This document shows, piece after piece, positions 44,768 to 55,255 of a DNA stretch of 64,000 nt. The stretch is from Gremmenia infestans (Eukaryota > Ascomycota > Leotiomycetes > Helotiales > Hamatocanthoscyphaceae). The stretch lies in contig JAFEVB010000032.1 in NCBI GenBank assembly GCA_032629725.1, positions 868,001 to 932,000 of the forward strand. Direction: 5' to 3'. A program made the translations under genes and the position numbers. How positions within the stretch are numbered: position 1 is the stretch's first letter; every line of letters begins with the position of its first letter. Below the pieces are notes generated by a model, which saw nothing but the letters and a program-made list of their open reading frames with translations, did no database searches and was not told where the DNA came from.

Positions 44768-47062
44768 ATGAAATACCTGCGAACCGCAATGCGAAGGGCG
44801 AAACATCGAAAGCCACCTTCACTGTACCTATACCCGTCATCGAAAGATACCTCACCACGTTGCTCATCCGTTCTGTCGGATTGGGACGCAGACGACGAAG
44901 GCTTCATGTCTTCCGGCGAGTTCGTGCCTTCGAGGCCACTGAGTCTTTCGATACCCTCCGGCCCATATTGCTCTCGGCGGCCCACATTACATGAAATCCT
45001 GTCGAATACAGCACCATCGCCATGGACGTCGAGCGCTTTTATGGCATACCTGTCACAAAATCACTGTCTAGAAACATTAGAATTTACAATGGATGCTACG
45101 AGATATACTAAGCATTATCAAGGTGTGCTTGAAAGTGCTCCCCACACACCGTTGTCCCCGCAGACTTCGGAGTACGAATATGTGAGGATGTTATGGCAAA
45201 AATTATTAGACGCTTACATTGCACCGAACGGACCCAGAGAAGTCAATCTGCCTTCTGATGTACGGGATCGATTGATGGCACTGCCTTCCTCATACACTCC
45301 TCCTGATCCCGCGGAATTGGAGCCAGCTGTCAAGATTATATACGAATTAATGGAAGAGTCTGTGCTCGTACCGTTCCTCAACTCAGTTGCTCCTGCTCGC
45401 AACTCCGGCTCATACGCAAGTCCATGGGGTTCAGATGAATCTATGTCAGACACATATATGGCTGGGTCTTTGGATGAGCGGTCACTATCTCCTGCAGCAT
45501 CTCGCAGGGATGGAAGCCCCACAGGGAGTGGCAGTGGTGGCGATTTAGTTTCACAATCATACCTCGGCCCCTCACCACGCCTCTCACATCAATCCCACCT
45601 AAGTGCCGCCTTGGGTCGAGGCTCTCGTCTTTCTGCACACGCATCAGGCTCTTCTGCAACATCATCCGGTGATGCCCCTGATACCCTCACCGATGACAGT
45701 ACCGATTCTCCTTCCCCTTCAGCCTCTGCTCTGGAGCCAATGACCCCACCAGACACGCCCCCGACTTCGAATGCAGGCTTCCTTGACGTTTCCCCAGGTT
45801 CCAGTCCCCAACAGGGCCGAAGTGAAAGTAGCAGTTGGAAGAAGATGGGTGCCAAGCTCGGATTTAAAAAGAGTCGGTCAAGTCGCGGATCGAGCTCGAG
45901 TACGAAAAGTTCAAGGCATCCCATTGGGAGAGATTCCAGCCCGGAGAGTGGCAATGGTTTATGAGGGCGACAGGTCACGTCGTCACCAAATGATTTTTTT
46001 TCTATTATTCCAATTCCAGTTATCGCGCCCATGGAGCATCCTACCCAGGATGTTTCAAGTCCTCGTGACATTAGTCAGAAGACGGCTTTCTTACATGGTG
46101 GAACCAGCCTGAAGCTCAGTGAAGGCGATTTGTCGCCTGTACTGGAAGCTCACCCTGGTTCCCCTGTTGATATCAGTGATCGCCGCCGCCCTTCCCTCGC
46201 GGCATCATTTTCGCAACGTCTATATCATGGCAGCGATCCAGATCTCGCAAAGTTCGAAAAGAAACAACTAGAAGGGAAAAAAGAAGAAGATATCAGGAGG
46301 GACGGCGTGGCCGCAAAATTATATTGTCCTGTAACACCCGGGGCCGCAAACAACAATAAGGATAAGGACAACTCGATGCCGCCAAACCGGCTAATGCAAG
46401 TTGCTGGCATGCAACCATTCTATATTCCCGCCAAGATCTCGGAACAGGAAGAAGTACACCGGGGATCACATTTGGAAAGTATTGATGGCAGCGCGCAGCA
46501 GCGAATGTCGGTCGATACCGAGATGGCAATGGAGTTTGATTTCAAGACCGAGAATGGGATTTGGATATCTGCAAACCCGCTCGCCAACGAATCAAGAAGC
46601 AGCTTAGCAACAACCACCACCGCACATACAACCAGCACTCTTGTCGAGGATAGCATGAGTAGACGCATGAGTAATGGGGCGCTCACACTCGACACCAGCA
46701 TTGCCAGCTCGGCCGCCAGCATGATGTCCTCTGTTGACTCCATTCAATCTACCACCACGACCGCTAGCTCAGATACGTACGGCTGGGAGGAAGAACTGGA
46801 GCGCAAAGAGAGCATTGAGAGTAGTGTAACCTGGCGGCGTGACCTCGGTCATCGCTTTCCTACCAATGGCAGAACCATTAGTCCTCGCCGAGGCGTTTAT
46901 GACTACAACAACCGAGGCGGCGAAGGAAGACGCAAGAGTTTGCTACATCGAGTCCTTAATATATCTGGATCCAGACGCGAGCCTGGTGATGAGAGTGGTA
47001 TTCCGCCAGTTCCAGGCCCAAGCATGAGCCAACGACCGACTTATCCGACTAATGCTCCTTGA
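44768..47062 (+). CDS. RGS-domain protein (regulator of G-protein signalling)
   Basis: RGS proteins accelerate GTP hydrolysis by G-alpha subunits and damp receptor signalling. The RGS domain spans about residues 70-205: RPTLHEILSNTAPSPWTSSAF, then MAYLSQNHCLETLEFTMDA and, after an insertion, EESVLVPFLNSV. A Ser-rich tail follows. The first frame ends at a stop at 45962-45964 (398 aa). However, a 63-nt intron (GTTTAT at 45957 to a strong TTCCAG at 46019) would remove that stop and join in phase to an ORF running to 47062, giving 743 residues. I favour the spliced form because only 66 bases separate the two ORFs. Alternatives are two genes or an alternative terminus by intron retention. The 5' leader appears very long. 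Confidence 0.8.
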
Positions 47063-49373
47063 GTTGTTCATTTGAAGCGATAATTTTATATGCATTGCTG
47101 GCGTTTTTGGGAGGGTAATAACTCTTCACACATTCTGAGATTCAAAATTAGGGAGGGCAAGGGAAAGGGAATCATGCATATCATATCCAAAAGGGAAAAT
47201 TCGGGCTTTTGTACTTTCTTGTTTGGCGCTAGGGGACTTGGTGGTTTGGCTTACGGGTCACCCTGAGAATGAAAGATGAGCTTATACATTGGGCAGGCGT
47301 TGGTATTTTGGAAGTGAGCGAACGAGCGAGCGTTTGGCGCGCTTCAGTAGGCGAAGACGGTCGGATATATGAGAATATAATTCTAGTGCCTGTTCACAAC
47401 TTGTAATTCTTGATCTTCTATAATGTGAAATCGCGTGTGATGAGATTAACTTCCGAGTGGAAGGTATAGAGACCTATCCTTTGTTCGTTCATCTTAGGAA
47501 AAGTAGAACTTTTCAAACCTTGCACCACCTTGTCAGTTCTGAGAATTGATTGATATTACAATGATAATGCAGAAAGAAAATCATGCTTTCCATATTATAC
47601 ATTGCCGAATCCCGCGCTCGTCAAGTTCCAATTTCAATTTCAATTTCAAATCTCAAGTACGCACGCACGCATGCTTGTGATGATAAATCAATCGAATTTT
47701 GATTTATTCTTCTCTTTGCACAATGCAATGTCAGTCAGGCCTTATTCTACAGTACTACTAAATAGACATTTATTTATATTTAACTTCATTCATTCATTCA
47801 TTCGTTCCTAAAACCCACACTTTTTTGTTTTGTTTGGTTGTAACGTGGCTTGGCTTATTTCATTCAAGCTAGCATGCGGTGTGGTTCTGTAGATAGCTAG
47901 TTACTACCTATGCAATCGATTACCACATACATTTGTGCTCGTCCCATCTCCCTAGGCTTATCCGTGGCATCTCATGCTACAGGTAGTATACATTTCACTC
48001 ATGGTGGAAAGGAGGGATGCGCCGCCATATACATACCATGCATACTCCTTAAGTAGTAAGGTAAGCAAGTAAGCCTACCTGGGCAATTCGCAACAGCCAA
48101 CCAACCTCCTTCTCGCTCGGTATCCCTTCCATAATACAGTCAGTACCCAAACTCCGCGTAGCGATGAGCTAAACCCATCCATCCATCCATCCATCCATCA
48201 ACAAACAAACACAAAACCTCTCCCCGCGAAACCCAAACCGCCAACATGCTTCCTGAACTGAACTAAAATGAACTGAACTCCTCCCCTCCAGCGAGCGGCA
48301 TCTGATTTAAACCACCCGGGAGCTTCCCCGTACCCGTATCCTCCGATAGATAGAAACTCTGCTGCTGTGTTTCTGCCACGCTGTACATACAGCCCCTGCG
48401 CAGCGCACCGCAGCGCACCGCAGAACGTCTTCCCTTCCCCTCATGACACACCAATCTGACTCGCCAGTATCGCTCGCGCCCACGAATCTCCCCGCAGCAT
48501 CCATTCATCCAGCACGGGCCATTTCGTTTCGTCTTCAGCGGACTGATATTATACCGCGCTATAATATACATACATATATATATACATACATTCCATGCCC
48601 TTCTTTCCTGGGCTGAAAACGGAAATTTGAATGCGAAGGAAAAAGAAAAAGAAAAAGAAATTCTGCTGGAACTATCTATTCTAGTGATATGAAGAAGGCG
48701 CGAGGGATAGGCAGCCAGGCAGGCAGGTATCCTCCATCGTCCCTTTTCTATCTTCTTATCTATCTATTGAAATCAACAAACATACATCTTTCACACTTGG
48801 CGGGGAATAGCCGCAATGAGATAGATAGATAGCTACCTACTCAATGTCAGAATGGAGTCATTTAGTCGTCTAATGTCAGAATCAATATGTCGGTTAGAAT
48901 TAAGCGAACTTGCATTATGCGGGGGGAAGGGGCGGCACAGTACGAAATGCCTAATGCGTTCCTACAGTCTGATAAAATAGCCATTGATATTTTATCTTCG
49001 GATAATTGTATTGTACTGTATTGCATTGAGAATTTAACGGCTGTATGTAGTTGCGTATTAAAGATAGATGTGTTTTTATCGAGTGTAGGCTTAGTGTAGG
49101 GAGGATGGGTAATTCCCGTACTCGTACATGCATACGTACCTTACTTGATCGCGACGAGTCTCGGTACTATAATAGATAATTTATTATGCATGCCAAAAAC
49201 TGCTATCTCGGAAGCTGTGTAGTTAATCCTATGTTATGTCATGTAGCGCCTAAATCCCCTCCCATGTTGCCTAGTCCCGGGTATCATTGCCATCCAAAAA
49301 AGTAAGATATCATTCAAATCATGTCATGTCATACAAAAGTCCCCTTCTCAATTTCCTCCAAGATAGGAACTTG
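47063..49373. other. Intergenic region with microsatellites
   Basis: About 2.3 kb with no gene that I can support. It includes (CAATTT)n near 47631-47648, CATT and GAAAAA runs near 47785 and 48640-48660, a TA-rich alternating run near 48570-48590, GATA near 48820, and an 11-base direct repeat GCAGCGCACCG at about 48400-48421. Confidence 0.5.
48175..48198. repeat. CCAT microsatellite, 6 copies
   Basis: Six perfect CCAT units lie in the intergenic region downstream of the RGS gene. Confidence 0.95.
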
Positions 49374-50091
49374 TCATGCAGAATAGTTGTCCTGCAACCC
49401 GTCTATCGCCTTAGCGGCTGATACGGGACTAGACTTCTTGATTAAGTTGCTGTCATTCAGGTCCTTTATGATTGTTTGGCTGATATTTCGGCGTTTGTCG
49501 GCGTGCAAAAGTAACGCGTAGGGGTATACTTACACCCAGTAGCGACAGCCGACTTCTGTACGATGAAATTTATATACTTGTGTCGGCCCTTTTGGTGAAT
49601 GAATGAGATTACTGAATGTTGACTAGTTAGCAATGGATGCTACAAATCCACAATCTCCGAAACATTCATCTTCTTACCGTGCTTGACTTTCAAGCCCTTG
49701 AAAACCTTGAGGTCAACGTCGCCGAGAGAACTATTTGATTGTGCATAGTTACAGCGCGTGATTTCAAATCTCCCCTTTCGTCGCCCGCGATAGCCCACGT
49801 ACTGCCGTTTTGGTTGGTTAGACCGCCCTGTGCCATATTGAGACGGATGGAGGTAGAGCCGTCGTCGGTAAGGAGGTAAACTGATGCTTGGTTTGAACTG
49901 CGGGTGTTGTTGTCGAATATCAATCCTCGCGTGCTAGGGGGGGGGGTGTGGGAGGTGTTAGCATCTATTGTATGTGTGGTATGGTTGGTGCCTGTGGTTT
50001 GGTTACTGGACGGTTACACGCATTTATGGACTATGAGTTCGTAGTCTGCTGTAGTAGCTTGGCGAGTAGGGCGCTCTCGGGCAGGAGGCAT
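49374..50091 (-). pseudogene. DUF7770-like gene with two frameshifts
   Basis: Four exons can be followed: 50091-50018, 49933-49678, 49611-49534 and 49479-49374, with introns of 84, 66 and 54 nt bearing good signals (GCTAAC branch; GTAAGA to TTCAG; GTAAGT to ATCAG). The pieces read MPPARERPTRQATTADYELI, then SVYLLTDDGSTSIRLNM, then in a second frame RFEITRCNYAQSNSSLGDVD, then KGRHKY, then in another frame TEVGCRYW, then TIIKDLNDSNLIKK. This order matches the small fungal DUF7770-type family as I remember it. One base seems lost between about 49770 and 49830 (possibly in a GGGG run) and two bases gained in a TATATA run near 49570. Exon lengths (74, 256, 78, 106) confirm the phase breaks. Sequencing error is the alternative. 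Confidence 0.6.
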
Positions 50092-50835
50092 GGTTGCATG
50101 GATTTGTAGGGATTAGGAGGTTATTTATATGGGAGTGCAACGACAAAGTGGTTGATTTGTGCTTGTATACGATTGATACCTGGATGATCTGCCTCTCTGC
50201 TCTGCCTCCATGCCTTGTTGGCGTTGAGTAACATACTATTCACAGATGAGACGCAGCTGGTGTGAATTGGGTAGGGGCGGGAATAGGTCACATCCACTGC
50301 TTTGCTTTGACTCTGGATCGTGACTGCTATTTTTGGCTATAATTCAATTGAAAGTGCTGCTCAATTGATAACTTGAGCTTGTTTACTGGCTTGCAGTACT
50401 TTCTTATTCTGGGCCCATGGATGGTTACAGGCGTTAAGTGCAGTATGTTCTGCAAGCAGGAAAATAAACCGATTTCTTTAATTGGAGTAGCCGAGGGGAA
50501 AGAAGAGCCACAATGCTTGACAAAGACTGCCATTGCCGCGGAGTATGTGTTGCAGTGAATACAAATATCATTGAATGCAAATGCGATTGAATGGCTGCTT
50601 GCTAGCTTCAATTCCTTGCTTTGGCTTACTCCGGGCGAGGTTTTGACTTTAAGGTCATACAGGTAGATTCCAAACCCCCAGAACATAACATCAAACATCC
50701 ACTAAGGCACTTTGGCAAACGCAAAAGAGGACGCAGACACAAACAGGTACATACCCAACATACACACCTCCTATATCCATACCACTGCGAGTTGGACATA
50801 TGCAGCTGTAACCGCGGGGTACCACTCTGATCAAT

Positions 50836-52085
50836 ATGTCAGCCTCTCCGGCCCTTGATTTGGTCATTCACACTGCCAGCGAAGAATGGTTGATTGAATA
50901 TTGTAAGCAAAAACAGAATGAAAACGGTGCGGTTGGAGCCTCTTGGGAAAGTAATCAAGTCATCAAGTTGTCTGACAATATCGCTGTCAAATACGGCGTT
51001 GGAGTTGGGACCTCGGAAGCAGTAACACAAGAGCTCGCACATCGAAAAGCAGACCCCCGTATCGTCCACGTTCCCCGAGTCTTCCGCTTTTTTCAATGCA
51101 TGAATAAGGAAACTCCCTGGATTGGTACTGTGGGGTATCTATTCATGGAATATGTGTCGGGCCAGTCGATGGATGGGCTTGATCTTGATGTGCACGTGGA
51201 CATCATCCCTCAGGTCGCCAAAATCATCCAGCACATGGGGCAGATCCAGATACCAAATTATCAGGTCCCGGGTCTTATAGGAGACGACGAGCCACTAGGA
51301 TACCTGTGGGGTGATGATGGCGCAAAGACGACTTTCAATTCCGGTGCAGATATGGACGATTGGCTTAACAAGCGCCTCGCTCTGTAAGATAAGTCTATAG
51401 CGTTGTCTGCAGACCCCCTTGTGCTGTGTCATACCGATCTCTGCCGGCGAAACATGATCCTCGAGGAGGACGGTATGATATGTCTTGTTGACTGGGGCTT
51501 CGCTGGGCTCTACCCGCGGTTTTTTGAAATTGCAAGTCTTTCATATCTGACCCCATACGATGGAGCTTATGCAAAGCCTTTGAAACAAGTCACGGAGGAG
51601 TTGATTGGAATTACAAGGGAGGAAAAGTATTTGATACGCTTGCTGGGAATTGCTCGTGCTTGCAATCTACGACACTCCTTGTAAGAGAAGCCACTGAAGT
51701 CCACAACGATCGAAGTGTATACTAATTTATTAATAGCAGTGATGAAGATGAATATCTCACGCAAGTTGATCTTCACTTGCTATCACCCCCACCTATCTTT
51801 CCCATTCAAGAAGAGGACGACGAGGAGAAAGAAGATGAAGCAGTGAGCGCTGAAATGACCACACCGTAAGTTAGCCCCTGCAAAGTATTCATTTGATACT
51901 TTCAGCTTACTTATGAAAACAGTCAAACCACCGAGAATAGTCTACTCAACGACTTAGAGACTCTACCTCTTCTACCACCATCGATATCACCAACTTCAGA
52001 GGTGGAAGTTATAGACATAGTCGATGGCAGTGTTAGGCTTGAGGGCTACTTCTCGTGCTCGACAATGAGTCGACATGAATGTTAA
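50836..52085 (+). pseudogene. APH/choline-kinase-like phosphotransferase with an in-frame stop
   Basis: Three exons, 50836-51680, 51737-51865 and 51923-52085, make 379 codons. The kinase-like fold is clear: a Lys-containing strand (NIAVKYGVGVG), the Brenner-type catalytic loop CHTDLCRRNMI (H-x-D-x4-N) and the metal-binding VDWGFAG. One TAA at 51385-51387 (codon 184) cuts the frame between DDWLNKRLAL and DKSIALSADPLVL, both typical of the family, so a nonsense mutation (for example CAA to TAA) is the simplest reading. The exon 2 acceptor is a tandem TAGCAG. The C-terminal exons are acidic and low-complexity. Fungal members of this family are of unknown substrate and often multicopy. It could still yield a truncated product without the catalytic loop. 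Confidence 0.7.
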
Positions 52086-53147
52086 TGTTGTTCAACCGCC
52101 AAGTCCAGCCCAAACTTCTCCGTGCAACAATGAGAGAGAGAGAGAGAGACTAGCCAGTGGGGTCTAGACTTGACCCAAAAATGACAGCGTTGGTGGCTGA
52201 GGACATAGTCGACCTTTCCCTCCATGTAAGTAGCCTCTTAGAGATCGAAATGGAAAGTCATGCGGATATTTGGAAATGCATGTGAATTTTGCTTGTGAAT
52301 CTAGTGCTCTGGCTAGTTTTCACTATTTCTAAGAATAGTATTTACCTCTCCATGATTAAGCAAGTCTACTTGTTTACGATGTTAGTTATTATAATGCACA
52401 GGCCTTCAGGTCAACTGCCGGCAAGACCCATTTCTTTTCGCTAAGCTCTTACACCCGCCCCCCTTTTTCAACAAATGCTCTTCACTTGACTTTTGATCTG
52501 CTCTTTTTCTATCAACATCAATACTCTTATTTCGACTGGCATGTTTTGAAGAAATAGTCACGCGCATTGAAAAGAAAATAGTGTCAAAATTAAGATGAAG
52601 TTATGCATTCCCCAATAACTTAAATAAAGTACAGGACAAGTAAAAAGTTTTACACGCGATTTCATTTCCCCACCTAAGCTAAAATTTCCTTCTACTCTTA
52701 AAGTACATCGAATATGAAAACCTATTTTATCCGGGTCAACACGTGCAACGTTTCAGCCTTTCAATTACCGGGGCTGCTGACCCCGCACACGCTACCACCA
52801 CACCAAATTTAAACTCCTTCTTTTTCGAACTTAGTCCCCAGATTGGCTTTATTAAAAAGAGAAGGTAGGTCAACGCCAAGCTACACGTTGCATAGATATC
52901 CTCACTTTTTATGTCTTATCTGTTTGTACCATCTGCTCTCCTTTTGTTCTGGCCAACAACCGCTCCGGATAAGACGGAGTGGTAGGCTGATTTGTCTCCA
53001 GTCACTGACCGCTCAAGTGCTCATGAGCCAAAAACATATAAAAATAAAGTCTATGCCATGAATCATTTCTGAGCACGCCCGTTCAGAATAAGGTTTTCGT
53101 TCCTTGCCTGTTCAGAACTGCCTCAAAAGCCAACTTCAACCGTCAAA
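52086..53147. other. Intergenic region upstream of the RNase gene
   Basis: About 1.1 kb without a gene. A perfect GA run occupies 52132-52149. A TATAAAAATA box-like string at about 53037-53046 lies 100 bp before the RNase start and may be its TATA element. Confidence 0.5.
52132..52149. repeat. GA dinucleotide run, 9 copies
   Basis: Nine perfect GA units lie 50 bp downstream of the kinase-like pseudogene. Confidence 0.95.
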
Positions 53148-53612
53148 ATGATGTTTCAGGTAAGTGATATATATACACCACACTATAACCTATATAAAGC
53201 TAATATATACCAGCCCACTACTCTGCTTGCCCTCCTCACCCTCGCGGCCACCACCGTGACCGCTTCTCCGCTCGACAGCAGGGCAACATGCGCCTATACC
53301 TGCGGCTCCGTCTGCTACTACCAATCCGACGTTGACGCTGCCGTCACTCAGGGCTACAACTACTACGAGGAAGGCGAGCAGGTCGGCAGCAACGATTATC
53401 CGCACACGGAAAACAACTATGAGGATATCGATTTCTACGTCTCTGGACCCTACCAGGAGTTTCCCATCTTGAGTTCTTACAAAGTGTATACTGGAGGCTC
53501 TCCAGGTGCTGATCGCGTCGTGTTCAATACTGATGGGGAGTTGGCGGGCGTCGTTACGCACACTGGAGCGAGCGGAGATGACTTTGTGCCTTGTACTGGC
53601 TGTTGCGCTTAA
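53148..53612 (+). CDS. Secreted guanyl-specific ribonuclease (RNase T1/N1 family)
   Basis: The exons are 53148-53159 (MMFQ) and 53214-53612, with a 54-nt intron (GTAAGT to ACCAG) that is a stopless multiple of three; unspliced reading would add 18 residues inside the signal peptide. The mature precursor is 136 residues, the usual size. The signal peptide is MMFQPTTLLALLTLAATTVTA, followed by a short propeptide ending near DSRA. The mature enzyme starts with CAYTCGSVCYY. Catalytic residues of the family are all visible: Tyr and His in YPHTENNYE, Glu in YQEFPILSS, Arg in GADRVVF and His in VTHTGASG. It cleaves single-stranded RNA after G, probably for nutrition or defence outside the cell. The C-terminal CTGCCA carries one or two extra Cys relative to RNase T1. 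Confidence 0.95.
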   Translation: MMFQVSDIYTPHYNLYKANIYQPTTLLALLTLAATTVTASPLDSRATCAYTCGSVCYYQSDVDAAVTQGYNYYEEGEQVGSNDYPHTENNYEDIDFYVSGPYQEFPILSSYKVYTGGSPGADRVVFNTDGELAGVVTHTGASGDDFVPCTGCCA

Positions 53613-55255
53613 TGGAGGGGGAGAAGAGAGAGAAGGGAATGAGGCAGAGACTGAACGTGATATGTGAAATGTCGTTATGATGCATGGCTTTATGTTCTTT
53701 AGGAGCGCCAAAGCATAGCGCGGCGCCTCTTATTCTACTAACTTTGGAATTAACTTCCGAATTAACTTCCACTTTACCACTGTTTCGTCTCCACGAATCT
53801 TTAATAATATGCTAATGATCTTTTGAACGTCTTAAGAACTATGCTTTTGTTTGGAAGATGTTGTTTGCAATGCTTGCGGCTATTTTGATAGTAATATAGT
53901 CCGGGGGGGAAGGGGAGGTTTCGGCAAGCTAGACACTTGCAAATTTCTTGTACCCAATGCCGATGATGCCAGCTTCAGCTCAAGTAGAGTAAAATCATTC
54001 AAGCCTGACTTGCTCTACCGTGTACTGTCTGCTGACCCGGTAGCAGACCTAGGCAGTTGAGAGATACTTTTGGTTGAGAAGCTCGCGATTGAGAGTGAAC
54101 GAAACTGGTTTGCTGTCTTGGACAAGTTTCTCGGAAAGTCATAATCTAGGGCTAAGTGGCTTTTAGACATGAAACCAAGACACACTTCAGCTATCATATC
54201 CAGTAGTAAGGTCCATGAGTTGTCTTCGCCAGAGGCTGATTTCACTGATAACAGTATCTGTGGCGCGGATCCTGCATCATGTGTTCTTCGACAAGAAGAT
54301 ATAAGGTTAATATTAGAGCTGATGAAAATCCAATAGCGGATAAGACTATGTTATATCTTAGAGCTCATGCTTCAGGAGTGCGGGCCTCTTTCTCTTCTCT
54401 TCGCCCCTTTAACCGTTGCTCTCCGACCAATATAGGCTCTTGGCAAGCAAGTAGGGTTTTGGGTTTCAAGGGATATCATAGAAGACGATTACGAAGAGTT
54501 TAAATAAGCAGAGCCACCATGACTGTAAGTAAAAACCGACTAGAGTAAAAGTTAAATGTCTAGATTATTGCTTGATCGAACGGTAATTTTGGAAGAGCTC
54601 CTGAACGGGACAAGCATTGTGCTACGCGAATCCGCTAGTGCCCCCTATCCTATCCCGACCCCATACAAAGCCCATGAATTGCACCGACACATCTGAACCT
54701 CCGCAACCAACCAACAAAACAAACAACATCCCAAAGACTCTGATAAGTGCTAGACATCTTTCTCTCAACTTTAACATCCGGTTATTTTATTTAACACCTC
54801 CAAATTAGCGCCGCTCACAATATGTCGCTCCTGGTGATATATGCGTAGGTCCTCATCCGAATACTATTACCCGCACACTATATCAATCGTGTCTTCACCT
54901 CACCAAAAGAAATTGCCAATGCGACCCAGAATCATTACTTGGTATATTATCCCCTGCTGACGGTACATCTTACCCGTGCCTCAATTATACTCCTATAGGG
55001 AAATGGAGGGAGATGATGTATAGTCTGTGGTGGGGAAGAGAGAGGGAGAGAGAAACCAGTTTACGTGAGAGCTCTTCTATTCCGCTGGTGTTTTTATAGG
55101 GAGTGGATTAATCGAATGAGGGAAGGATTCTCTGCTGCTAGGTGTATGTTCAGAACGTTATTGCGTTTGATTTGTATATATAGTGCCTGCTTGCTTGCTT
55201 TTTATCCATTCATTCCATTGTACAATAACCCCTCAGCTCCAAAAAAAGCACGAAA
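53613..55255. other. Convergent intergenic region
   Basis: About 1.6 kb between the RNase gene (+) and the end of the aconitase gene (-). Short ORFs at 53851-54503 on both strands are unrecognised and mutually exclusive. A Kozak-like ACCATGACT followed by GTAAGT at about 54517-54531 resembles a two-codon first exon, but no matching downstream exon was found. Confidence 0.45.

Noticed and set aside
51385..51413. 29-nt GT...AG stretch covering the in-frame stop of the kinase-like gene
   Set aside because: It is far shorter than any other intron here, and removal shifts the frame and destroys the CHTDLCRRN catalytic loop.
54515..54535. ACCATGACT followed by GTAAGT, like a mini first exon
   Set aside because: No downstream exon with coding character and matching phase was found before 55.2 kb.
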